From NCBI GenBank assembly GCA_034926605.1, contig JAYFQV010000007.1:20805-84804 (forward strand): a stretch of DNA of 64,000 nucleotides. Direction: 5' to 3'. Under the pieces are notes generated by a model that was given only the letters and a program-made list of their open reading frames with translations, searched no databases and had not been told where the DNA came from. The DNA is from CALXXL01 sp034926605. Lineage in GTDB: Bacteria > Verrucomicrobiota > Lentisphaeria > Victivallales > Victivallaceae. Shown one piece after another: positions 8,314 through 16,401 of the stretch. Both the position numbers and the translations under genes were made by a program. Position 1 is the stretch's first letter. Each line of letters begins with the position of its first letter.

Positions 8314-10047
8314 ATGAGACGATGGTTTTTCGTTTTGTGGCTGTTGCCGTTGATGGTGCTGGCGGCGAAGCAGGAGTTCATTGAGCCGGAATTTGCCGCG
8401 CAATGGAAGGTTGACGGCAGCGACGAAGCCGCTCTGCGCGACCCGGTCACCGGGCATATCGAACTGCGTAAATTTTTGAACGATGCGCCGAATTCCTCAA
8501 AATGTCTTACCGTACACGGCGGTTTTACTGCTTCGCGCGACGGGGAAATGGTGCTGGGAATCGGCGCCGACTGGTGGTTTGATGCCAGGCTGAACGGTTA
8601 TCCGGTTCTTTCCACCATGTCCTGCGGCAATTCAGAAGCGCCGGTGGTTTTGAGCAATCAAGCCATTCCTGTCAAGGTACGCAAAGGGTGGAATGATCTC
8701 GATATAACAGTTCGCAGCGGAGATAAGGGATGCTCGCTGTCGATCGGTGCGATTCCCGGCGGCGTGGCGGCGCTGGATGCTGTGGACCGCAGGCGGTTGA
8801 CGGCCTGCCAGATGCCGTCGATCCCGGCGGTTCTGGAACAGCCGTGCGTGGTGCGGCCGGGAAGTACGGGCGTGGCGATTTATTTTAGAACCTGCGGCGA
8901 CATCCCTTCCGGTATCGCCTACCGTCGGATGGGAAGCGAAAAATGGCAGGAGACATGGGACCTGCTCGGCGGCCGGGTCCGCACCGACCGTGATCGCCAT
9001 GTGGTGGAACTGACCGGCCTTGAGCCGGGTGCCGAATACGAGTTCAAAGTGCTTATGGCCGATCCAGACGACTATTCCGTAAAAGAGGGTGGGGTTTATG
9101 TCTTTCGTACGTTCGGTGCCGCGTCGCGTCCGGTTCGCTTTTTCGCCACCGGCGACACGCAGCATTGGGCCGACGAAGTTCGCAGGCTTGTTGCAGATTT
9201 CAAATCTAGCGGAGCGCTCGACAACTGCGATTTTGCCGTTCATCTCGGTGATCTCGACAACTATTTCAACTTTCGCCGCCTTTCCGAAGCGGTGGAACCG
9301 ATTTCGCACAGCGCCGGAGGGCGTCGGGTGGTGCCGTGGGTTCAGTGCCGCGGCAATCACGAGTATCGCGGCGAAGATACCGATGGGTTCTTCCAGACGT
9401 TTTCGCCGGACGGCCGCGCATACTTCAGTTTTGTGTGCGGCGATACCATTTTCATCGTTCTTGATTCGGGCGAAGACGTCGAGCGGCTCGAACGCCCCGG
9501 CACCGGCTACACTCTCAACCATTGTGATCTCATAATGAAGGAGCAGCGTGCCTGGCTCGAAAAACTGATCGCCTCCGATGAGTTCAGGAACGCAAAGTTC
9601 AAAGTGGTGCTAAGCCATTGTCCCACCGAGGATGCCGGCGGCTGGCCGATGGCGGAGAGAATGCGCAAGCTTACCGACGACTTGTTTGCCGGAGAAAATC
9701 CCCGCGCCAGGATTCACTTGTGGCTGGCCGGGCATGTGCATCGTTATTATCGTACGATTCCCGGTGAAAACAGCATGCTGGTGCTCGATCCGACGACTTA
9801 TACCAAACTTTCCGGTGTATACCGGCCCTATACCATCGCGGTGAGCCAGGGGCCGTGGAATTGCAACCCGCAGCTTTCCGGGTTCGTGGTCGACATATCC
9901 GGCGATGACCTGAATGTCAAGTCGGTCGGGCCGGACGGGGAATTGCTGGACGCGTTCACGGTTCATCCTGACGGCACCGTCGATTCGCGGCCCGGCAAGC
10001 GACTGTTGCTCAAAGATGCCGAGATTATTTCCGAACGGAAGCAATAG
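8314..10047 (+). CDS. Secreted purple-acid-phosphatase-like metallophosphoesterase
   Basis: The 577-residue protein has a signal peptide (about 1-17), an N-terminal beta-rich region, an FN3-like domain (about 180-265) typical of purple acid phosphatases, and a calcineurin-like domain (about 270-480). Metal-site motifs are GDTQHW, HLGDLDN, GNHE, SHCP and GHVHRYYR, all present. The expected role is hydrolysis of phosphate esters outside the cytoplasm with a two-metal centre. The substrate is unknown. The ATG at 8314 follows AGGAAG by 5 bases and leads straight into the signal peptide. It is followed by a terminator. Confidence 0.85.
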   Translation: MRRWFFVLWLLPLMVLAAKQEFIEPEFAAQWKVDGSDEAALRDPVTGHIELRKFLNDAPNSSKCLTVHGGFTASRDGEMVLGIGADWWFDARLNGYPVLSTMSCGNSEAPVVLSNQAIPVKVRKGWNDLDITVRSGDKGCSLSIGAIPGGVAALDAVDRRRLTACQMPSIPAVLEQPCVVRPGSTGVAIYFRTCGDIPSGIAYRRMGSEKWQETWDLLGGRVRTDRDRHVVELTGLEPGAEYEFKVLMADPDDYSVKEGGVYVFRTFGAASRPVRFFATGDTQHWADEVRRLVADFKSSGALDNCDFAVHLGDLDNYFNFRRLSEAVEPISHSAGGRRVVPWVQCRGNHEYRGEDTDGFFQTFSPDGRAYFSFVCGDTIFIVLDSGEDVERLERPGTGYTLNHCDLIMKEQRAWLEKLIASDEFRNAKFKVVLSHCPTEDAGGWPMAERMRKLTDDLFAGENPRARIHLWLAGHVHRYYRTIPGENSMLVLDPTTYTKLSGVYRPYTIAVSQGPWNCNPQLSGFVVDISGDDLNVKSVGPDGELLDAFTVHPDGTVDSRPGKRLLLKDAEIISERKQ

Positions 10048-10059
10048 CCGGTAAACAGA

Positions 10060-10096
10060 AACGCCGTCGGGCAATTTTGCGCGACGGCGTTTTTTA
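10060..10096. terminator. Terminator between converging genes
   Basis: AACGCCGTCG (10060-10069) pairs with CGACGGCGTT (10082-10091), followed by TTTTTA on the plus strand. On the minus strand the stem is followed by a weaker T-containing run. It lies between the phosphoesterase and ilvN stops and probably serves both. Confidence 0.85.
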
Positions 10097-10111
10097 TCTC
10101 CGACAGGCCGG

Positions 10112-10600
10112 CTATTTCTTGGAGATCGCCACCCGGCCGGAACGCGCCATTTCGAGGATGCCGAAGTCGGCCACCATCTGGGTGAAATTGTCGATTTTCT
10201 CGGCGTCGCCGGAAATCTCCACCGTCATCTGGCTAGGATTCACATAGATCACCTTGCCTTGAAATACTTCCGCCAGCTGTATCAGCTGGCTTTGGCTGGC
10301 GGAGTCTTTGACCGCCAGTTTGAAAAGCGCCATTTCGCGTTCGATGAAGCCGCCGCCGGAAAGGTTGTGCACCTTCACCACGTCGACCAGCTTCTCAAGC
10401 TGCTTTTCAATCTGCTCGAGAACCCGTTCGTCGCCGCTGGTGACGATGGTCATCTGGGAATACTCCGAATCATAGGTGGGGTTCACCGTGAGCGATATGA
10501 TGTTGTAGCCGCGGCCGCTGAACAGCCCGGCTACCCGGGCGAGAACTCCGAACTTGTTCGCAACCAGCACAGAAATGGTATGGGATTTGGATATAGTCAT
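10112..10600 (-). CDS. ilvN: Acetolactate synthase small (regulatory) subunit
   Basis: This 162-residue protein carries the N-terminal ACT domain (about 8-80: VLVANKFGVLARVAGLFSGRGYNI) and the C-terminal ALS regulatory domain. It binds the large subunit and gives valine feedback control over the first shared step of branched-chain amino acid synthesis. The large subunit gene (ilvB) is not next to it, which is unusual. GGAG lies about 9 bases before the ATG. Confidence 0.95.
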   Translation of the reverse strand: MTISKSHTISVLVANKFGVLARVAGLFSGRGYNIISLTVNPTYDSEYSQMTIVTSGDERVLEQIEKQLEKLVDVVKVHNLSGGGFIEREMALFKLAVKDSASQSQLIQLAEVFQGKVIYVNPSQMTVEISGDAEKIDNFTQMVADFGILEMARSGRVAISKK

Positions 10601-10623
10601 TTTTTAACACTCCGCGTTGTAAT

Positions 10624-10652
10624 AATATGCAGTGCGAATCCCGTATTTGCAA
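10624..10652 (-). promoter_or_regulatory. Candidate ilvN promoter
   Basis: On the minus strand TTGCAA (10647-10652) and CATATT (10624-10629) stand 17 bases apart. The predicted leader is about 17 bases. No leader-peptide attenuator is visible. Confidence 0.5.
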
Positions 10653-10803
10653 GTACATCCGCGTTTTTTTTCCGCAATTAGAAAAAAATCCGGAAAAAAT
10701 GGCTGCAATACGGTTTTGGGATTTGCATTTTTTGAAAAAGAGGGCATTTTTTGTCCCTTGTCGTTAAAATGTTCACAAGCTAAAAACAGGAATCTGCCGG
10801 ACA

Positions 10804-11970
10804 ATGAGCATCGATCCGTTGGATTACTACCAGCCCAAGGAGTGGGACTGCTTCATATCCGAAGCTAAGAAACACGAGACTCCTTTTCTGTTGGTGCATC
10901 TTGGCATCATCCGCAAGAAGTATGCCGAACTAAGAAAACTTATGCCTTTCGCCAAAATTTACTATGCGGTGAAGGCAAATCCGGCTCCGGAGGTCATCGC
11001 GCTTTTGCGAGACCTGGGCAGCTGTTTCGACATTGCCAGTATTTACGAGCTGGACCGCGTGTTGTCGCTTGGCGTCGACCCTTCGCGGCTGAGCTATGGC
11101 AACACCATCAAGAAGGCTTCAAGCATTAAGTACTTCTACGACAAAGGCGTCAGGATGTATGCCACCGATAATATCGGCGACCTGCGCAACATCGCAAAAT
11201 ACGCTCCCGGAAGCCGGGTGTTTTTCCGGATTCTTTCCGAAGGGGCTGAAACCGCCGACTGGCCGCTTTCACGCAAATTCGGCTGTCACCCGGACATGGC
11301 CTATGACCTGATCTGCGAAGCGGCGCGGCTCAAGCTGATTCCCTACGGCGCCAGCTTCCACGTGGGCAGCCAGCAGCGCGACATCGGCGCCTGGGACTCG
11401 GCCATCGCCAAAGTCCGCTACCTGTTCGACTCCGCCCGGGAGGCCGGCATCGAATTGAAGATGATCAACATGGGCGGCGGATTTCCCGCCAATTATATCA
11501 GCAAGACCAGTCCGCTGGAGCTTTATGCTTCCGAAATCACCCGCTATCTAAGCGAGGACTTCGGCGACGAGCATCCGGACGTGATTCTGGAACCGGGCCG
11601 AAGCCTGGTGGGTGAGGCCGGGGTGCTGGTTTCCGAGGTGGTGATGATTTCCCAGAAGTCGTTCCACAGCGTCGACAAGTGGATATATTTGGACACCGGC
11701 AAATTCAACGGACTGATCGAGACTTGGGACGAGGCGATCAAATATCCGATATATTGCGACCGCAACGGCGAGGAGTCGGAGGATTTCATCATCGCCGGGC
11801 CAACCTGCGACAGTCAGGACGTGATGTACGAGTATTTCCGAAATCCGCTTCCGGCCAATCTGAAGGTGGGCGACCGCCTGTTCTGGCTCACCACCGGGGC
11901 ATACACCGGCAGCTACTGCGCGGTGGAATTCAACGGGTTCCCGCCGTTGAAGTCTTACTTCATAAAATAA
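10804..11970 (+). CDS. Fold-III PLP-dependent amino acid decarboxylase (ornithine/lysine type)
   Basis: This 388-residue enzyme belongs to the eukaryotic-type ornithine decarboxylase/DAP decarboxylase family. The PLP lysine is Lys57 in YAVKANP. Other landmarks are HVGSQ, the glycine-rich MGGGFP phosphate-binding loop, EPGR and GPTCDSQD, where Cys335 matches the active-site Cys of ornithine decarboxylases. The C-terminal GAYTGSY strand closes the dimer active site. The likely product is putrescine or cadaverine for polyamine synthesis. Ornithine and lysine use cannot be separated by eye. It is read alone and ends at a terminator. Confidence 0.88.
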   Translation: MSIDPLDYYQPKEWDCFISEAKKHETPFLLVHLGIIRKKYAELRKLMPFAKIYYAVKANPAPEVIALLRDLGSCFDIASIYELDRVLSLGVDPSRLSYGNTIKKASSIKYFYDKGVRMYATDNIGDLRNIAKYAPGSRVFFRILSEGAETADWPLSRKFGCHPDMAYDLICEAARLKLIPYGASFHVGSQQRDIGAWDSAIAKVRYLFDSAREAGIELKMINMGGGFPANYISKTSPLELYASEITRYLSEDFGDEHPDVILEPGRSLVGEAGVLVSEVVMISQKSFHSVDKWIYLDTGKFNGLIETWDEAIKYPIYCDRNGEESEDFIIAGPTCDSQDVMYEYFRNPLPANLKVGDRLFWLTTGAYTGSYCAVEFNGFPPLKSYFIK

Positions 11971-11992
11971 GACACCTGAAATAAGACACCTG
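11965..11992 (+). repeat. Perfect 14-bp tandem duplication across a stop codon
   Basis: AAATAAGACACCTG occurs twice in direct contact (11965-11978 and 11979-11992). The first copy contains the stop codon of the decarboxylase gene. It looks like a replication-slippage event. Confidence 0.9.
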
Positions 11993-12012
11993 GATTTTTG
12001 CGAAGAATTGCA

Positions 12013-12048
12013 ATCCGACGCCGAAAATCGGCGTCGGATTTATTTTTT
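12013..12048 (+). terminator. Terminator of the decarboxylase gene
   Basis: ATCCGACGCCG (12013-12023) pairs with CGGCGTCGGAT (12029-12039) over a five-base loop, followed by TTATTTTTT. The T run overlaps the end of the converging permease gene. Confidence 0.9.
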
Positions 12049-13341
12049 GAACTTCATGGCGGAGGCAATCGCCTGCGGCAGCGAATAAAGCACGGCCGCC
12101 GTCATCAGCGCCAGCGATGAAATCAGCCCGATCCGGGCGCATTCGGCGTTGTAGGCAAGCTCGAGCGGCGAAAAGAACAGCCATACGCCTGGATCGTGCA
12201 CAATGAATTGCATGATGATGGCCGAGGCCGCGGTTACGGTCCCGAACACCAAAGCCGGTACCAGCACAGGATGGCGCGCGGCCGGGCCGTAACCGGCCAA
12301 TGCGCGACGGATGATCCAGCATAATGTAACATAGAAAATCGCGTAGAAGAACAGCCCGGTGTAACGGGCGGACCATGAAAACCCGGGATTGCCGGCATAC
12401 CAGACGATCGCCGCCGTCAGCAGCGAATACACCCACGCCGGGGCCGCGCCGCTTGCAAACAGGAAATGGAATACCCGCATGGCCGGATTTCGCGGCGCTT
12501 CCACTCGCGCGCGTCGCGGAATTTCCAGCGGTTCGCAACTTCCGACCAGCGCCATTATGGCGGCGATAACGGCGGCTGCCGCCGGAGCCGTTGCGGTCAG
12601 CCATGGCGCGAAAGCCGCCAATACGGCCACCGATACAAGCCCCCAGAAGCGCGGCCACGGCATCCGGTTGCCGTTGGCCGGCATCAGAGCCGCCTGCGCA
12701 AGGCTCAATCCCACCACCGTCAGCAGCCCGGCGGCAACCGCCAGAGATATCCATGCTTTCGGTGTCTCGGATGCCGGAATGGCGGTCATACCGAAAAGCG
12801 TCAGCGCCAGGATTGCCGCCGGGAACACCATCTTGCCGCCGGCGTTGTGCGTTCTTATGGCCGCAAAGATCATGGTCATCGCGGTGAACGGTGGCAGCCA
12901 GAACAGCGGCTGGAACATCCCGTTGGCAAAAGTGGAAAGGTCGATTCCGCGCAGCGTCCACGCCGCGATTAAGAACGGGAGGAACACGAACCAAAGTACT
13001 GCTGCTGCGGCCATCACCGCCGTGAATTTGCCCAGCACTATCCTCCACGGTGAAAGGGTGGTCAAAAACAGTAGATCGTCTCCGCCGGAACGTTCGGAAC
13101 CCAGGCGCGATCCGCCCGCCAGTGCCGTGAGTCCAAGGACGGCAGTCAAGGCGAAACGGAGTATTTTGAACAGTCCGGTACCGCTGTTTCCGGTGGAAAT
13201 TATTATGACGGTGAGAACCAGCAGCATGGCCGCCAGCGCCGCCAGCGAGAATACAAGTTCGCGCATGGACTGTCGTGCGTCCTTTACCAGTAACGGGTTG
13301 GCCGCGTTGTCGAACTTCTGCGCCGCTGAAAGTCTTTCCAT
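12040..13341 (-). CDS. ABC-2 type transporter permease
   Basis: This 433-residue membrane protein has about ten hydrophobic segments in two halves joined by a basic loop near residues 245-270, as in the large permeases paired with single ABC ATPases (NosY/GldF-like or ABC-2). It overlaps the ATPase stop (ATGATGG); GAGG favours the second ATG at 13341. With the ATPase it should form an exporter. The substrate is unknown. A long reading frame in another frame over this region is a shadow. Confidence 0.8.
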   Translation of the reverse strand: MERLSAAQKFDNAANPLLVKDARQSMRELVFSLAALAAMLLVLTVIIISTGNSGTGLFKILRFALTAVLGLTALAGGSRLGSERSGGDDLLFLTTLSPWRIVLGKFTAVMAAAAVLWFVFLPFLIAAWTLRGIDLSTFANGMFQPLFWLPPFTAMTMIFAAIRTHNAGGKMVFPAAILALTLFGMTAIPASETPKAWISLAVAAGLLTVVGLSLAQAALMPANGNRMPWPRFWGLVSVAVLAAFAPWLTATAPAAAAVIAAIMALVGSCEPLEIPRRARVEAPRNPAMRVFHFLFASGAAPAWVYSLLTAAIVWYAGNPGFSWSARYTGLFFYAIFYVTLCWIIRRALAGYGPAARHPVLVPALVFGTVTAASAIIMQFIVHDPGVWLFFSPLELAYNAECARIGLISSLALMTAAVLYSLPQAIASAMKFKK

Positions 13342-14279
13342 CATTGCACCTCGCCGCGGGTCGCCCGCAGAAATATCTCTTCCAGCCCGTATTCGCGGCG
13401 CTCGAAGCCGATGAGGAGGCATCCGGAGTCGAACAGGCGCTTCATGACTTCACTGCAAGCGGCATCGTCGCCTTCGATTTCCACTGCCAGCTCGGTGCGC
13501 GAAATCTCTGACACCTGCTTAACTTCCGGCATTGTCGCGAGCACGGCTTTTGCCGCCGCCGGGTCGGATGCGATTCTGATTTTGACAAAACTGCACTGCG
13601 CACATTTGTTTTTGCAGCCGAGTTCGCTGATTTTTCCGGAGCGCACCATACGGCCGCGCTCGATGATCACCACCGAGTCGCAGATATCCTCAAGGTCGGC
13701 CAGGATATGAGAAGACAGAAAAATGGCGCGTCCGCGCCGTTGGAGTGTGCGGAGAAGGTCGCGCAAGTCCAGTCTGGCGCGCGGATCCAGCCCAGCGGCC
13801 GGTTCGTCCAGTATCAGCACTTCCGGGTCGTGCACCAGCGCCCGGGCCAGAGCCACCCGCTGTTTCATGCCCTTGGACAGGCTGGTCAACTGCTTGTCGC
13901 GCATTTCGGATAGCTGGAGCATTTCGTCGAGTTCGCCGAGCCGGCGGTTACGCGCCGGATTTTCGATGCCATAGGCGCGGGCGAAGAAGTCCAGATAATC
14001 GCGTACGGTCAGCCCGCGGTTGTCGGGCAAGGTGTCCGGCATCAGCCCCAGCGCCCCCCTGACCCGGTCGGGATAATATACCGCGGATACGCCGTCGTAA
14101 AGAACATCGCCGGCATCGGGCAGGTCGATGGTGGCCATTATCCGGATGGAGGTGGTCTTTCCGGCGCCGTTGGGGCCGATGAACCCGCATATTTCACCGG
14201 AGGCGAAGCTGAAGGAAAGGTCGTCCACCGCCAGTTGGGAGCCGAAAGCCCGGCGCAGATGCTTCACTTCGACAATCAT
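13341..14279 (-). CDS. ABC transporter ATP-binding protein
   Basis: This 312-residue ATPase has Walker A GPNGAGKTT (about residues 37-45), signature LSKGMKQR, Walker B VLILDEP, and the switch SSHIL. The C-terminal 90 residues form an extra domain as in GldA/NosF-type ATPases. Where this begins (near residue 220) there is a CxxxCxxC cluster (CKNKCAQC), unusual for this family and possibly a metal or redox site. The ATG at 14279 overlaps the previous stop (ATGA). The partner is the permease immediately downstream. Confidence 0.9.
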   Translation of the reverse strand: MIVEVKHLRRAFGSQLAVDDLSFSFASGEICGFIGPNGAGKTTSIRIMATIDLPDAGDVLYDGVSAVYYPDRVRGALGLMPDTLPDNRGLTVRDYLDFFARAYGIENPARNRRLGELDEMLQLSEMRDKQLTSLSKGMKQRVALARALVHDPEVLILDEPAAGLDPRARLDLRDLLRTLQRRGRAIFLSSHILADLEDICDSVVIIERGRMVRSGKISELGCKNKCAQCSFVKIRIASDPAAAKAVLATMPEVKQVSEISRTELAVEIEGDDAACSEVMKRLFDSGCLLIGFERREYGLEEIFLRATRGEVQ

Positions 14280-15835
14280 GGCTTTACCTCTCTCGCGAAA
14301 GTGCCGCAAACCGTGGCGGCGGAGCTGAGGATTGCGGGCTTTTCCGCCAATCCCGGTTCAATGAACGCAGGGGCGGTCAGCTTGGCGGTGAACCCGTCCG
14401 GTCCGGCCTCCGCCCGCCGGTCGGCAGGAAACAATTCAGCCGTGCCGCCGTCCGGAATCGGCAAAGATTCGGACGGGGCGGAATATTCCTTGCCGTTGAT
14501 CCGGCAGCTAAGCTCAATCACCGTCGCGCCGAGATGGTTGACCGCGGTCGGACGGCTGTCTGAATTGATGGTTATTTGGACTCCGGCTTCGGTCTTGAAT
14601 ACACGGCGGGCGGTCACCCTGGTCGGAGTATGGGACGCAAGCATCCCTTCGATACGCAGCCTGCCGCCGCCCCAGCGGTAGTTGGCGTCGGCAGCGGCGG
14701 TCACCAGTGTGTCGCTGGAGAATTCGAGGTCGGGATTTTGCGTCATCGGTGCGAAGAAAAGATATTCGGTCTCGGTGGCCGCGATGCCGGTATCGGCGTC
14801 GATCATGGTTTTGCTTTCGATTGCCACCCTGATACCTGAGCCTTCCCGGACCAGCGTTACCGCGAATATGGCGGCCGCCGCCAGCAGTGATACGGCCGGA
14901 ACGGTGAAAAACAGCAGCAGCTTGTTTTTCCGGCGGAGAGCCATTGCCGAAACCGTCGCCGTGGCGGCGAACAAAACCAGTACGCCCAGTGTGATGGCGC
15001 CGGTGCCGGATTCGTCCAAGCCGATGGCGGCAGGCTCCGGACGGCCCGGTCTTGATCCGAACGCGGTTTCCGGCAGCGGCTCCGGCAGCCGGATATTGCC
15101 GATGTACTCGCCGAACATGGCTTTGCGCGGGAAAGCCCGTTTGGCGCCGGTAAGTTCCAGCGTTCCGCCGAGCAGCATGTATTTTTCCAACGCCAGCCGC
15201 ACGTCGGGTGTCGCGGCGGCAAACTCATAGTCCGGAATGGAAATCATGGTGAATCCGGTATAGGCGATCGGATCGGCGCTCCATTCCGACACCGGCGAAT
15301 AAGCCTCGGTGACGGCATCAAAACCCTGCCGCAATTGAAGCCGTTCCCGCGCACGGGCGGCCGCCTGCCCGGGATTGGAGGGTGCCGGCACACGTCCGGG
15401 TTCCGGCTCGATTTCGAGCATTACCGTTTTATGGCGGCCGCCGCCGGAAGTCGGGAAGAGTTCCGGTGCGTCCGCGAGCTCCTTGGCGTCAACGGTCAGG
15501 CTTTTTACCTCCGCACGGTTCCAGCTGTTAGGAAATGGCACGTCCATTATCGTTTCGGAACCGGGGGCAAGCAGGACAGCGTTTTCGGAGGACGCCGTGA
15601 GCCCGGAACCGCCGAACATCCTGCCGGATACCAGCATGCCAACCTCGATCGGAACGTCCAGTGTGTTCCTGACGCGCGCGGATATCGCAGAATATCCGGA
15701 ACTTCCGGCCACGGCCGGAAGCTGCAACGGGGTGATTGCCGCACCCTCGAACCGGATGGTTTCGGGTTCGGCCGCAGAGACGGCGCAGGCGGCCGCCAGC
15801 AATACCGAAAACAGGAACGGTTTGACCCGGTTCAT
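14276..15835 (-). CDS. Unknown secreted/membrane protein of the ABC cassette
   Basis: A 519-residue protein with a signal peptide (about 1-21), beta-rich extracytoplasmic regions on both sides, and two close membrane helices in the middle (about 277-298 and 305-325) with RRKNK between them. The C-terminal part (about 330-500) looks like another beta domain. No family is recognised. It is coupled to the ATPase gene by an ATGA overlap and follows the lipoprotein by 23 bases, so it is probably an accessory part of the exporter. Confidence 0.7.
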   Translation of the reverse strand: MNRVKPFLFSVLLAAACAVSAAEPETIRFEGAAITPLQLPAVAGSSGYSAISARVRNTLDVPIEVGMLVSGRMFGGSGLTASSENAVLLAPGSETIMDVPFPNSWNRAEVKSLTVDAKELADAPELFPTSGGGRHKTVMLEIEPEPGRVPAPSNPGQAAARARERLQLRQGFDAVTEAYSPVSEWSADPIAYTGFTMISIPDYEFAAATPDVRLALEKYMLLGGTLELTGAKRAFPRKAMFGEYIGNIRLPEPLPETAFGSRPGRPEPAAIGLDESGTGAITLGVLVLFAATATVSAMALRRKNKLLLFFTVPAVSLLAAAAIFAVTLVREGSGIRVAIESKTMIDADTGIAATETEYLFFAPMTQNPDLEFSSDTLVTAAADANYRWGGGRLRIEGMLASHTPTRVTARRVFKTEAGVQITINSDSRPTAVNHLGATVIELSCRINGKEYSAPSESLPIPDGGTAELFPADRRAEAGPDGFTAKLTAPAFIEPGLAEKPAILSSAATVCGTFAREVKP

Positions 15836-15858
15836 CGGCGCCTCCGCGCAAAGCGGGG

Positions 15859-16341
15859 TTATTTATAGAATTCGGCTTGGAGAATCCGCTCGTAACTGCC
15901 TATCGGCTGGGCGTTGGACGGATTGCTGCCGCCCAATATCGGAGAAAGGTCGGCAGTACCGTACCCGCCGGCGAAATCACGCTGAAGCGGAGTCCAGTTG
16001 TCGACCGCCGCGCCGTTTTCCGCCCATATCGTCATCGAGCTTTCGCGGGAAACCGGGCCGGCCGCCAGATTCGGCACCACCTGATGGTCGGTGATGACCA
16101 CATATCTTGCGCCTTCCTCGCGCGCTTTCTCAAGAAGTGCGTTTTCGACTTTCAGCCGCGACAGGTTGGCCGGGCCGGTGGCGGTAGCCTTGCCCAGAAG
16201 TTCGGCTCCGACCGGAGCCGCCGAGACCAGCTGGGACGATTCCACCGACGGCAGCGACTCGCCGGTGTAGTTCACATCAATCCCGTTGCAGCCGGCCAAC
16301 AGCAGCGCAACCACCGAAAGAATTATCGCGGATTTCGTCAT
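15859..16341 (-). CDS. Lipoprotein heading the ABC exporter operon
   Basis: This 160-residue protein has a signal peptide and the lipobox LLAGC (Cys at residue 17). The mature domain has the pattern LLEKAREEGARYVVIT, like the small alpha/beta domain of many envelope lipoproteins (an 'A-x-x-x-GA-x-x-VVI' strand). The ATG at 16341 is chosen because AGAGG stands 7 bases upstream and the signal peptide begins there. It is first in a four-gene run: lipoprotein, unknown membrane protein, ATPase, permease. Confidence 0.75.
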   Translation of the reverse strand: MTKSAIILSVVALLLAGCNGIDVNYTGESLPSVESSQLVSAAPVGAELLGKATATGPANLSRLKVENALLEKAREEGARYVVITDHQVVPNLAAGPVSRESSMTIWAENGAAVDNWTPLQRDFAGGYGTADLSPILGGSNPSNAQPIGSYERILQAEFYK

Positions 16342-16401
16342 AAGGCACCTCTGAATGTTTTTAAATAATCTAAGGCCGCCCGTCCGGTTTGTCAAGCCGC
16401 C

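Noticed and set aside
11960..13048. Minus-strand frame of 362 codons
   Set aside because: Shifted frame of the ABC-2 permease; Arg/Gly-rich, no membrane helices, while the permease frame has about ten.
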